Assembly (NCBI GenBank): GCA_900545265.1
Contig: UQYI01000018.1
Coordinates: 1-53,072 of the forward strand
Length of the DNA: 53,072 bases
Source: an uncultured Eubacteriales bacterium
Lineage (GTDB): Bacteria > Bacillota > Clostridia > Christensenellales > CAG-138
Direction of reading: 5' to 3'
Part shown: one piece after another, positions 19,570 to 27,294 of the stretch
How positions within the stretch are numbered: the first letter of the stretch is position 1
How the letters are laid out: each line of letters begins with the position of its first letter
Notes under the pieces: model-generated
Database searches by the model: none
Told to the model about the DNA's origin: nothing
What the model saw: only the letters and a program-made list of their open reading frames with translations
Program-made: the position numbers and the translations under genes

Positions 19570-21411
19570 TTATTGAATTTTCATAGGCCGCAGGCAGCGC
19601 AGGGCATTGAGGATGGCAATGACGGCCACGCCTACGTCTCCAAAGACGGCGCCCCACATATTGGTGATACCTATGGCGGTCAAAGCCAGCACCAGAAGCT
19701 TGACGCCCAGTGCAAAGACAATGTTCTCCTTGACGATACGACGGGTACGCCGGGCAATGGCTACGGCCAGCGGCAGCTTGCTGGGATCATCGTCCATAAG
19801 GACTACATCCGCCGCTTCGATGGCGGCATCGGCGCCCAAAGCACCCATGGCCACACCTACGTCTGCGCGGGCCAGCACGGGGGCATCGTTGATACCGTCG
19901 CCCACATACCCTACCACCTGACCGGGGCGTTCCTTCATGATGCTTTCCAGCGCGGTGACTTTATCCCCGGGCAGCAGCTCGCAGCGGGCTTCGTCGATCC
20001 CCAGTTCCCGGGCCAGCGCTTCGCCGGAAGCTTTTCTGTCTCCGGTCAGCAGCACCGTATGGGAAACACCTGCACGCCGGAGCCCCTGAATGGCTTCTTT
20101 GGCGTGGGCCTTGGGGGCATCGCCGATGCGCACATAGCCCATATACTTCCCGTCGGCTTCCACATAGGAGAGCGTCCCTGCGGCTTCCACGGCGGGGGCT
20201 TCCACGCCGCACTGCTCCATAAGCCTGCGGCCGCCCACATGGACCCGCTTCCCCGCTACCAGAGCGGATACGCCGTACCCGGCCTGTTCGGATACATCTT
20301 CCGCAGGCGCATAGTCACCGGCGGCTTCCCGGATGCAGGCAGCAATAGGATGGGAAGAATGATGCTCTGCCGCAGCAGCCAGCTTGAGGAGTTCCTCCTG
20401 GCTGACGCCCAGCGCCGGACAGACTTCATGTACATACAGCTTGCCGGTAGTCAGGGTACCGGTCTTATCAAAGGCCACGCAGTGCATATCGCCCAGCTTT
20501 TCCAGATAGTTGGAGCCTTTGACCAGAATGCCCTGCTTGGCCGCCCCGCCGATGCCGCCGAAAAAGCTCAGCGGTACGGAAATGACCAGTGCACAGGGAC
20601 AGGATACCACCAGGAAAGACAGGCCCCGGTAGACCCAGGTGTTCCAGTCCCCGGTGATCAGGGAGGGGATCACGGCCACCAGCACGGCGGCCACTACCAC
20701 GGCGGGCGTATAGACCCGGGCAAACCGGGTGATAAAAGCTTCGCTCTTGGATTTGTTATCGGCGGAATTTTCTACCAGCTCCAGGATACGGGCCACGGTG
20801 GAATCGCCAAACAGCTTGGTGACTTCCAAAGTGATAACGCCGCTGGTGTTCACCACGCCGGAGTTAACGGCATCGCCTACTCCCGCATGGCGGGGCATGG
20901 CTTCGCCGGTCAGGGCCATGGTATCCAGCAGGGTATCTCCCTCCAGCACTACACCGTCCAGAGGCACCCGCTCGCCGGGCCGGACGAGAACCTTTTCGCC
21001 GATCTCCACCTCATCGGGATCCACTTCTTCCCAATCGCCGTTCCGGAATACCCGGGCACTGTCGGGACGAAGCTCCATGAGCGTGCCGATGGACTTACGG
21101 CTACGCTCCACCGCCAGACTCTGGAACAGCTCGCCCACCTGATAGAACAGCATAACCGCTACAGTCTCCGGATAGTCGCCTACGGCCCAGGCACCCAGGG
21201 TAGCCACGGACATGAGGAAGCGCTCATCCAGCATACGTCCGTCCAGAAGGTTTTTCACGGCGCCCCACAGCACATCATAGCTGATGAGGATATAAGCGGG
21301 AATGAAGAAGGCCCATTCCCAGGCTTCCGCCTTAGGCAGCAGCAGCGCTGCGGCATACAGCACGCCGGAGGCCAGGATGCGGATCAGGTTCTTTTTCTGC
21401 TTTTTGGTCAT
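19570..21411 (-). CDS. P1B-type Zn2+/Cd2+-exporting ATPase lacking its N-terminal metal-binding domain
   Basis: The enzyme pumps divalent soft metals out of the cytosol. The 613-residue protein has the transmembrane CPC metal site at residues 271-273, the phosphorylated Asp315 in DKTGTLT, an HP motif in HSSHPIAA and the hinge GDGINDAP. The sequence around CPC (SCPCALVISVPLSFFGG) fits the CadA/ZntA type. At 613 residues it is shorter than typical ZntA (about 730) because the HMA domain is missing; a separate HMA gene lies 55 bp upstream in the same operon. The copper alternative is less likely. Confidence 0.93.
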   Translation of the reverse strand: MTKKQKKNLIRILASGVLYAAALLLPKAEAWEWAFFIPAYILISYDVLWGAVKNLLDGRMLDERFLMSVATLGAWAVGDYPETVAVMLFYQVGELFQSLAVERSRKSIGTLMELRPDSARVFRNGDWEEVDPDEVEIGEKVLVRPGERVPLDGVVLEGDTLLDTMALTGEAMPRHAGVGDAVNSGVVNTSGVITLEVTKLFGDSTVARILELVENSADNKSKSEAFITRFARVYTPAVVVAAVLVAVIPSLITGDWNTWVYRGLSFLVVSCPCALVISVPLSFFGGIGGAAKQGILVKGSNYLEKLGDMHCVAFDKTGTLTTGKLYVHEVCPALGVSQEELLKLAAAAEHHSSHPIAACIREAAGDYAPAEDVSEQAGYGVSALVAGKRVHVGGRRLMEQCGVEAPAVEAAGTLSYVEADGKYMGYVRIGDAPKAHAKEAIQGLRRAGVSHTVLLTGDRKASGEALARELGIDEARCELLPGDKVTALESIMKERPGQVVGYVGDGINDAPVLARADVGVAMGALGADAAIEAADVVLMDDDPSKLPLAVAIARRTRRIVKENIVFALGVKLLVLALTAIGITNMWGAVFGDVGVAVIAILNALRCLRPMKIQ

Positions 21412-21466
21412 GGTCTTTATACCTTTTTGCTCCTAAAAGGGAGAACAGGGAGGGTTACAGGATTTT

Positions 21467-21685
21467 TCAGCGAACGATGGTGCAGTCGGGCTCGATTTTT
21501 TTGCAGCGCTTGACGGCTTCATCCATGATGGCGTCCATCTGCTCTTCGGAGGCTTCCACAGTCAGCCGCTGGGTCATGAAGCTGATGGTGGCCTTTTCCA
21601 CACCGGGGATGCCGTTGATGGCTACCTGCATTTTATCGGCGCAGCATGCACAGTCCAGATCCTTGAGTTTGAATACCTTTTTCAT
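21467..21685 (-). CDS. Free-standing heavy-metal-associated (HMA) domain protein
   Basis: The 72-residue protein is a single HMA ferredoxin-like fold with the metal site LDCACCADK near residues 9-17. The DCxxCA form and the C-terminal KKIEPDC segment are like the N-terminal domain of CadA/ZntA rather than CopZ. It probably delivers or senses Zn/Cd for the adjacent ATPase. GGAGG is eight bases before the ATG. It sits between the ArsR gene (27 bp) and the ATPase gene (55 bp). Confidence 0.9.
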   Translation of the reverse strand: MKKVFKLKDLDCACCADKMQVAINGIPGVEKATISFMTQRLTVEASEEQMDAIMDEAVKRCKKIEPDCTIVR

Positions 21686-21712
21686 GTTTGCTTCCTCCGG
21701 TAAAAATACTTG

Positions 21713-22069
21713 TTATTCCCGTATATGGTCCATGCCCTGGCCCAGAATGGTGCGTACATGCTCATCGGCCAGCGAGTAGAAGATAGTTTTGCCCGAACGG
21801 CGGAACTTTACCAGCCGTGCCTGCTTGAGCACCCGCAGCTGGTGAGAGATGGCGGAAACGCTGCTGCCCAGCAGCTGGGCCAGATCGCACACGCACACCT
21901 CCTGCTCAAAGAGCACATACAGAATCTTTATGCGGGTGCTGTCGCCAAATACCTTATACAGCTCCGCCAGATCATACAGCGCTTCTTCTTCGGGCATTTG
22001 TGCCTGCACCCGTTCTACCACGTCCGGGTGAACGTTCAGGAAACCGCAGCAGGGCACTTCTTTTCTCAT
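21713..22069 (-). CDS. ArsR/SmtB-family metal-sensing repressor (CadC-like)
   Basis: These winged-helix dimers leave DNA when they bind metal. In this 118-residue protein the alpha-5 zinc ligands D102, H104, H115 and E118 match the spacing of SmtB exactly. Cysteines C7, C8 and the alpha-3 pair C59/C61 in VCVCDLA match the CadC-type site, so both metal sites could be present. ATG 22069 is chosen because GGAGG lies five bases upstream; an open frame to 22153 would overlap the promoter. It is the first gene of the efflux operon, with an operator-like repeat just upstream. Confidence 0.92.
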   Translation of the reverse strand: MRKEVPCCGFLNVHPDVVERVQAQMPEEEALYDLAELYKVFGDSTRIKILYVLFEQEVCVCDLAQLLGSSVSAISHQLRVLKQARLVKFRRSGKTIFYSLADEHVRTILGQGMDHIRE

Positions 22070-22085
22070 GGCATCCTCCAAACAC

Positions 22086-22101
22086 TTGAATAACTGTTCA
22101 A
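22086..22101 (-). promoter_or_regulatory. Putative ArsR-family operator
   Basis: TTGAATAACTGTTCAA is an inverted repeat (TTGAA, six bases, TTCAA) between the -10 box and the ArsR start codon. The TGAA-N6-TTCA core is typical of SmtB/CadC operators, suggesting autorepression relieved by zinc or cadmium. Confidence 0.7.
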
Positions 22102-22106
22102 TCGTT

Positions 22107-22135
22107 ATATTAGCACTCCTTTGCAAGGCTGTCAA
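22107..22135 (-). promoter_or_regulatory. Promoter of the metal-efflux operon
   Basis: Minus-strand TTGACA (22130-22135) and TAATAT (22107-22112) are separated by 17 bp, directly upstream of the operator-like repeat. Confidence 0.75.
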
Positions 22136-22180
22136 GCATTTATTTATTTTCATAGTATGAAAACAGGGGAACGGATCCTT

Positions 22181-22208
22181 TTGCGTTTGGATGGGAAATT
22201 GTAATAAT
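22181..22208 (+). promoter_or_regulatory. Possible promoter of the endolysin-holin pair
   Basis: TTGCGT (22181-22186) and AATAAT (22203-22208) are 16 bp apart on the plus strand, ahead of the lysin gene. Matches are partial. Confidence 0.4.
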
Positions 22209-22274
22209 TTTTACAGGAATATCCCCGTTATACTGCCCCACAGGAGCAGGGGACCGCCCCGGAAAGGAGAGACT

Positions 22275-23087
22275 ATGCAGGCAACACTTTCAGGATTTAT
22301 AGAATATCTGCACAACCAGCTGGGGGAGCCCTATGTATGGGGCGGGCAGCACACCAAGCTGACCCCCGGGAACTATGTATCCATTATCGACCGGAAAGAG
22401 GAGCGCACCGGAGGCTATCGCAATGAGACCTATGCCCAGGCGGCCAAGACCTTCTGCAAAAAACGGTTTGCCGCCGGCGCCCGGGTGCTTTACGGATATG
22501 ACTGTTCGGGTCTGGGGGCCTATTATCTGTTTAACCTGACCCGCGCCTATAAGAGCGATGTCACCGCTCACACCATGTATACCCGCTGTGCCATAGACAA
22601 AGACGTCCTTCCCAAAACCGGCTGGTGGGTATTCCGTCTGAGCAAACGGGGCCGTGCCACCCATGTAGGCTATATGGTGACCGACACCGTGCTGATAGAA
22701 GCCCGGGGCCGCCGGGACGGCGTGGTAAAAACCATATTCCGTCCCAAAGAATGGAGCGTCTGGGGGATCCCCGGCGTTTTCGCTCGGGAGATACGAAAGG
22801 AAGCAATGCCCCGGCCGAACATTCCCGCCGAGCCGGAACCTCCGGAAACGCCCCTGATGCCGGAATCCCCGGCAAGCCCCGCCCCCCGGCAGGTGGAGGT
22901 GCTTGGCCGTTCCGTAAACGTACGCAAGGGGGACTCTACAAAAAATCCGGTGCTGTTTATCGCCCACAAAGGAGAAGTGTATCCTCTTCTGGGCACGGCC
23001 CCCACCGGCTGGTATGAAATAGAAACCAAAGAGGGCCGGGGATATATCTCCAACGGAACTGCCTATACCCGGCTTCTTCTTCGGTGA
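22275..23087 (+). CDS. NlpC/P60-type endolysin with C-terminal SH3 domain
   Basis: The protein should cleave cell-wall peptide bonds. Of its 270 residues, about 1-180 form an NlpC/P60-like domain with the nucleophile in YGYDCSGLG and the histidine in RATHVGYMV. A Pro/Glu-rich linker (PAEPEPPETP) leads to an SH3_3 domain (about 205-268, VNVRKGDSTKN onward). There is no signal peptide, which is typical of phage lysins that rely on a holin. ATG 22275 follows AAAGGAGA by four bases. A holin-like gene follows 25 bp later, but no other phage genes are nearby. Confidence 0.82.
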   Translation: MQATLSGFIEYLHNQLGEPYVWGGQHTKLTPGNYVSIIDRKEERTGGYRNETYAQAAKTFCKKRFAAGARVLYGYDCSGLGAYYLFNLTRAYKSDVTAHTMYTRCAIDKDVLPKTGWWVFRLSKRGRATHVGYMVTDTVLIEARGRRDGVVKTIFRPKEWSVWGIPGVFAREIRKEAMPRPNIPAEPEPPETPLMPESPASPAPRQVEVLGRSVNVRKGDSTKNPVLFIAHKGEVYPLLGTAPTGWYEIETKEGRGYISNGTAYTRLLLR

Positions 23088-23112
23088 TGTATGAGAAAGG
23101 AGGTGAAGCACC

Positions 23113-23322
23113 ATGGAAATACAGCAATCCGTATCCATGCAGAGCCGCATGAAAAGCCCGCTCTTCTGGGTGGGCATGCTCTCCGCCGTGTATGAAGCGG
23201 TGATCTCCGCTCTGGCCACGGCCAATGTAGAGATGGCTCCCTGGGTCAGTGCCATAGGCGTTGGGCTGGCCGCCGTACTGGTATACTGCAACGGAAATAA
23301 TCCCTGCCTGACCCGGTACTGA
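23113..23322 (+). CDS. Small phage-type holin
   Basis: The 69-residue protein has two hydrophobic stretches (about residues 17-37 and 43-58) separated by a short turn, with an FWVGMLSAVYEAV start similar to small phage holins. Holins form membrane pores that release endolysins. AAAGGAGG lies nine bases before the ATG. It follows the lysin gene and is closed by a strong terminator. The family call rests on size, topology and context. Confidence 0.65.
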   Translation: MEIQQSVSMQSRMKSPLFWVGMLSAVYEAVISALATANVEMAPWVSAIGVGLAAVLVYCNGNNPCLTRY

Positions 23323-23389
23323 AGACACCGGCTGCTGCGTTTCCCCGGTTTTTCGGCAGACGCAGCGCCTGTGCAGCCGCAAAACAGAA

Positions 23390-23428
23390 AGTCCTCCCTG
23401 TGAAACATCACAGGGAGGACTGCTTTTA
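23390..23428. terminator. Strong bidirectional terminator between the holin and suf genes
   Basis: A 14-bp perfect stem (23390-23403 with 23408-23421) with a four-base loop is followed by GCTTTTAT on the plus strand and by TTTCTGTTTT on the minus strand, so it can end both convergent transcripts. Confidence 0.9.
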
Positions 23429-23475
23429 TATGCAGATGCATGAGGGGCTTTTCCCCGCAGTTGGGACAGAGTTGT

Positions 23476-24399
23476 TCAGCGCAGGAAGCCTTCCAGAATC
23501 TTTTCTTCCGCTTCCTCCCGGGTAAGGCCGAAGGTCATGAGCTTGATAAGCTGATCCCCGGCAATGCGGCCGATAGCGGCCTCGTGGATGAGCTGTGCGT
23601 CCACGCAGTTGGCCCGGATAGCGGGGATGGAAGCCACCTTCGCCTCATCCATAATGATGGCGTCGCACTGCACATGGCCGAAGCACTTGTTTTCCCCGGT
23701 AACGCAGGGATAGAACACCTGCTCGGACCGATTCTGGGCCACGGAACGGGAAATGATCCGGGCGGTGGAATCCTCCCCCTCCAGATACACGTTCATGCGG
23801 CTCTCCGCTTTCTGCCGGTCATGGGTCAGCAGACGTTCGGTGATGACCGTTTCCGCACCTTTACCCACATGGATCTCCGTCAGCCGGTTGGTAGAGGTGA
23901 TCCCCCGTATCTGGGTGGCCTCCATGTTAAAGGAGGCGCCTTCCTCCAGATATACTTTGGTGCCCGGGTTCATGATCCGCTCCCCGGTGCCTTCTCCCTG
24001 GCCGTAGTGCTTTTCCACATACCGTACCCGGGAGTTCTCCCCAATGTGGAAAATATGCACACCGTCATGCTGACTCTTCTGGGCGCCGCAGTTGGAGATA
24101 CCACATCCGGCGATAATGAGCACGTCGCAGTCCTTCCCCACAAAGAACTCATTGGTCACTACTTCGGAATAGCCTGTTTTTTCAATGATCACGGGAATAT
24201 GGACGCTTTCATTCTTTGTCCCGTCGGCAATATAAATATTGATGCCGTCGCAGTCTTTTCTCGATTCTATGTCGATATGGGCGGTGGTGTTCCGGGCGGC
24301 CTTCTGCCCGTCCTTACGGATATTGTAGGCCCCCACAGGGATCTTGTGCATATCCGCGATGCTCTTGAGCAGCTGCATATCCAGATCCGTCAATGCCAT
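23476..24399 (-). CDS. sufB: SufB/SufD-family Fe-S assembly scaffold (SmsB-like)
   Basis: SufB-type proteins form the scaffold on which Fe-S clusters are built with the ATPase SufC. At 307 residues this is much shorter than classical SufB (about 465-495). It keeps the right-handed beta-helix core and the C-terminal conserved part (HEAAIGRIAGDQLIKLMTFGLTREEAEEKILEGFL). AAAGGAG lies seven bases before the ATG. It is paired only with sufC; no sufS, sufU or second sufD is nearby. That fits the SMS-type two-gene system described in archaea and anaerobes, so clusters may use sulfide directly. Confidence 0.85.
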   Translation of the reverse strand: MALTDLDMQLLKSIADMHKIPVGAYNIRKDGQKAARNTTAHIDIESRKDCDGINIYIADGTKNESVHIPVIIEKTGYSEVVTNEFFVGKDCDVLIIAGCGISNCGAQKSQHDGVHIFHIGENSRVRYVEKHYGQGEGTGERIMNPGTKVYLEEGASFNMEATQIRGITSTNRLTEIHVGKGAETVITERLLTHDRQKAESRMNVYLEGEDSTARIISRSVAQNRSEQVFYPCVTGENKCFGHVQCDAIIMDEAKVASIPAIRANCVDAQLIHEAAIGRIAGDQLIKLMTFGLTREEAEEKILEGFLR

Positions 24400-24420
24400 G
24401 GTGTTTCTCCTTTCTCCTCT

Positions 24421-25128
24421 TCAGCGCTGGATGCCGCAGGGACAGTCCTCTGCCCGGGTCATTTCCGGCAGGATCTCTTTTGCGCCGCCCCGGCGGGTGA
24501 TCTTTCCTCCGGATACCAGCAGTATCTCGTCCGCCATGGACAGAATCCTCTCCTGATGGGTGATGATCAGCAGTGTCAGGGCCTTGTCCTCATAGAGCTG
24601 CTCAAAAGTCTCCGTCAGCTTGTGAAAGCTCCACAGATCGATGCCGGCCTCCGGCTCGTCAAAGATCATCAAAGAAGCGTTCCGGGCCAGCAGGGTAGCG
24701 ATTTCGATGCGCTTTATCTCCCCGCCGGAAAGAGCCGCGCCCAACTCCCGGTCCACATACTCCCGGGCGCACAGACCCACCCGGTTGAGATACTCACAGG
24801 CTGCGGCGGTAGTAAGCTTTTTACCGGCGGCCAGAGTCAGCATATCCCGCACCGTCAGCCCCTTGAACCGGGGTGGCTGCTGAAACCCGTAGCTGATCCC
24901 CTGCCGGGCCCGTTCCGTAATGGACATATGGGTAATGTCCGCACCATTGTAAAATATGAAGCCGCCGGTAGGTTCATAAATTCCCATGATGGTCTTGGCC
25001 AGAGTGGTCTTTCCCCCGCCGTTGGGGCCGGTGATCGCCAGAAAGCGCCCCGGTTCCACCTGCAGGTCGATCCCGTTGAGGATCTCCGTGCCTTCCGCTT
25101 CAAAGCGAAGATCTCTTATATCCAGCAT
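24421..25128 (-). CDS. sufC: SufC-family Fe-S assembly ATPase
   Basis: SufC is an ABC-type ATPase that drives SufB conformational changes during Fe-S cluster assembly; it is cytosolic, not a transporter. The 235-residue protein has Walker A GPNGGGKT at residues 34-41, the signature ALSGGEIKRIEIATLL and Walker B SLMIFDEPEAGIDL. ATG 25128 follows AAAGGA and starts the family N-terminus; an upstream in-frame codon is rejected for lack of a site. It leads the two-gene operon with sufB, 21 bp apart. Confidence 0.93.
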   Translation of the reverse strand: MLDIRDLRFEAEGTEILNGIDLQVEPGRFLAITGPNGGGKTTLAKTIMGIYEPTGGFIFYNGADITHMSITERARQGISYGFQQPPRFKGLTVRDMLTLAAGKKLTTAAACEYLNRVGLCAREYVDRELGAALSGGEIKRIEIATLLARNASLMIFDEPEAGIDLWSFHKLTETFEQLYEDKALTLLIITHQERILSMADEILLVSGGKITRRGGAKEILPEMTRAEDCPCGIQR

Positions 25129-25172
25129 AGTTGCATTCCTTTCTTTTTTGCAGCTTTTCCTGCACAATGGTT

Positions 25173-25202
25173 AGTGTAGCACACAGCTCCTCCATATTTC
25201 AA
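25173..25202 (-). promoter_or_regulatory. Promoter of sufCB
   Basis: Minus-strand TTGAAA (25197-25202) and TACACT (25173-25178) are 18 bp apart, about 45 nt upstream of the sufC start. Confidence 0.6.
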
Positions 25203-25349
25203 CACTGACCCTGCTTAAAAACGCAAAAATGCGCATGGAAATCCCCTGCGCTTTCGACATAGGGGTATGGAGCAGTAAGATCCGGCAGACGACTGCTGAG
25301 TGGCTCGCAGATATGCGGCTGAAAACGGAAGCTACCGGGAAGCGAGGGC

Positions 25350-25436
25350 GGGGGCGCACTGCGTGCCTGCAGGCACGCCTGCGGGGCAAACGCCCCGCAG
25401 AGTTCCGGCGGCAAAGCCGCCGGAACGTGCGCCCCC
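25350..25436. repeat. Cloverleaf repeat, copy A
   Basis: An outer 10-bp stem (25350-25359 with 25427-25436) encloses three perfect hairpins: 25361-25378 (7 bp, TGCA loop), 25379-25400 (9 bp) and 25402-25426 (11 bp, AAA loop). Only two bases in the junction are unpaired. CGTATACGA follows at 25443-25451, and CCGGGAAGCGAGGG precedes it. It lies in the 398-bp gap between sufC and the Gx transporter gene, outside any supported gene. The same architecture occurs at 31694, 36483 and, inverted and divergent, at 43823. Confidence 0.9.
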
Positions 25437-25526
25437 GGGCTGCGTATACGAACCCGCTCCCACGATGCCGCAGCTCCGTATATGCGGCGGCTCTTTTCAC
25501 CAACGGGCTGTACCGCTCCAAAAGCT

Positions 25527-26024
25527 TTATGTTTCCAGAAACGGTTTCAGCCGCCGGAGCAGCCACCCTCCCAGCAGGCCTATCAGCGCCCCGGAAAGGG
25601 TGCCCGTCAGCAGCAGCACCGGCAGATACCCCAGAATGGCCGGGGTCTCCAGCAGCAGCAGCGCCGCCGCGATCTGCCCCAGATTATGGCATACTCCGCC
25701 CAAAACACTGACTCCTACAGGAGAAAACCTGTCCGTTCTTTTCAGCAGCGCCATGGCCAGAAAGCTCAGTGCCGCCCCTGCCAGGCTATACAGAAAACGC
25801 ATCCCCGTGCCGAAAAGCAGTGAAGAGAGGGTCAGCCGCACCGCCGAAAGTGCCAGAGCCGGCCAGACTCCCAGCCCGTACAGCGCCAGCAGCACCGACA
25901 GGTTTCCCAGCCCCGGTTTTATGCCGGGTACGGCTGTAAGGGGGGGCAGCAGGCTTTCCACATAGCTCAGCACCAGAGCCAGGGCCGTAAGCAGGGCCAG
26001 AAGCGTCAATCGTTTTGTTTTCAT
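25527..26024 (-). CDS. Gx transporter family membrane protein
   Basis: The 165-residue protein is an integral membrane protein with five or six hydrophobic helices (about residues 8-24, 36-60, 65-90, 100-128 and 132-158) and the glycine-rich pattern of the Gx_transp family, formerly called heptaprenyl diphosphate synthase component I. The substrate is unknown; related proteins resemble ECF S-components. AAGGAGG is five bases before the ATG, overlapping the end of the NusG-II gene. It is commonly found with NusG-II proteins and RNF genes, as here. Confidence 0.8.
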   Translation of the reverse strand: MKTKRLTLLALLTALALVLSYVESLLPPLTAVPGIKPGLGNLSVLLALYGLGVWPALALSAVRLTLSSLLFGTGMRFLYSLAGAALSFLAMALLKRTDRFSPVGVSVLGGVCHNLGQIAAALLLLETPAILGYLPVLLLTGTLSGALIGLLGGWLLRRLKPFLET

Positions 26025-26034
26025 GGGCTCCTCC

Positions 26035-26421
26035 TTATCCGCTTACCCCGTCCAGTGCTTCTTCTCCGCCCTCAATGGTCACAGTGAGCCGATGAGGCAG
26101 GCACACCAGGCTTTCTCCCGTCCGGGAGACCCGTCCCTCCTGTACGCACAGACCGTTGGGACAGTCTGCCTCCCGGATATACGCCTGTCCCGCTTCTATG
26201 ACCAGCAGGTTATACCCTTCCGCTGTATGCAGGGGGATCTGCGCATCCTGCGAAAGGGGATACCGGCCCAGCTCCCGTCCCTCCTGCCGCACCACAGCCC
26301 AGCTTCCGTTTTTTTGCAGCAGCCTTTGTGCGGCCAGCAGAAAAACGGCCAGAAGCACACAGGCGCTTATGAGGATCAGGTCCCTGCGCCCTTTGTGTTC
26401 CCGGCCGTTCTGGTTCTTCAT
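26035..26421 (-). CDS. NusG domain II-containing membrane-anchored protein
   Basis: The 128-residue protein has one N-terminal transmembrane helix (about residues 14-31) and an extracytoplasmic NusG_II-like beta domain (about 40-120) containing the conserved pair CPNGLCVQEG and a later cysteine in LVCLPHRL. It is not the transcription factor NusG. In many Clostridia it lies beside RNF or flavin-related genes; a role in RNF assembly or redox at the membrane is plausible but unproven. It is the seventh gene of the rnf cluster. Its own ribosome binding site is weak. Confidence 0.82.
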   Translation of the reverse strand: MKNQNGREHKGRRDLILISACVLLAVFLLAAQRLLQKNGSWAVVRQEGRELGRYPLSQDAQIPLHTAEGYNLLVIEAGQAYIREADCPNGLCVQEGRVSRTGESLVCLPHRLTVTIEGGEEALDGVSG

Positions 26422-26443
26422 GTATGTTCCGTTGGTTCCCTTC

Positions 26444-27274
26444 TTATGCCTCTTCCTTCACATACCGGTGGATGCCGGAGAAGTCGGAGATCTTGATGCA
26501 GCCCACAGGGCAGTTCATGGCGCACAGATGGCAGTTGACACACTTTTCGTAATCGATGACCGCCAGATTGTCCACCACCTTAATAGCCTGAGCGGGGCAG
26601 TTGCGCTCGCACTTTTTGCAGCCGATGCAGGCATTTTTGCAGGCCTTGCGGGCAAAAGCGCCCTTATCATGGTTGGAGCAGGTGACTACCACCCGGCTCA
26701 CATCCGGGAACAGATCGATCAGATGGTTGGGGCAGGTGCGGGTGCAGATGCCGCAGCCGGTGCACAGGCGGCTGTTGACCTTGGCTACTCCGTCTACGAT
26801 CTCTATGGCGCCGTTGGGGCAGGCGCGAACGCAGTCCCCCAGACCGGCACATTTATAAACGCACAGCCCCTTGCCCCCAAAGAGCATCTTGGCTGCGGCA
26901 CAGGTCTGGATGCCTTCATAGGCGCACTTGTCGATCTCGGTATTGCTGTCGCCGCAGCAGTGGACCACGGCCACCTGCTCTACAACATCCTCAAAGGGCA
27001 GGCCCAGCACATCTGCCAGCGCGTGGGCAGCCCCATCGGCGCCGGGCACGCACAGGTTGGTTCTGGTTTCCGTGCCGTCCACCAGTGCCTGGGCATAGCC
27101 GTCGCACCCGGCATAGCCGCAGGCGCCGCAGTTGGCGCCGGGGAGGCATTCCCGTACCTTGGGGAAGCGCTCATCTTCCTTCACAGCCATATACTTGGCG
27201 GCCAGCACCAGTACGATGGCGGCCACGGCGCCCACGGCGCCCAGTATCAAAATGGCGGTAAGAACAGGACTCAT
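26444..27274 (-). CDS. rnfB: RNF complex subunit RnfB (ferredoxin-like)
   Basis: RnfB takes electrons from reduced ferredoxin for the membrane Na+ or H+ pump. The 276-residue protein starts with a membrane anchor (about 5-25), then the Fe-S domain CLPGANCGACGYAGCDGYA, a central region and several 4Fe-4S ferredoxin motifs (CTGCGICTRTCP, CIGCKKCERNCP and CVNCHLCAMNCP among them). AGGGAGG lies nine bases before the start. It is the last core rnf gene in the order CDGEAB. Confidence 0.95.
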   Translation of the reverse strand: MSPVLTAILILGAVGAVAAIVLVLAAKYMAVKEDERFPKVRECLPGANCGACGYAGCDGYAQALVDGTETRTNLCVPGADGAAHALADVLGLPFEDVVEQVAVVHCCGDSNTEIDKCAYEGIQTCAAAKMLFGGKGLCVYKCAGLGDCVRACPNGAIEIVDGVAKVNSRLCTGCGICTRTCPNHLIDLFPDVSRVVVTCSNHDKGAFARKACKNACIGCKKCERNCPAQAIKVVDNLAVIDYEKCVNCHLCAMNCPVGCIKISDFSGIHRYVKEEA

Positions 27275-27294
27275 TGCTTTTTACCTCCCTTTTC

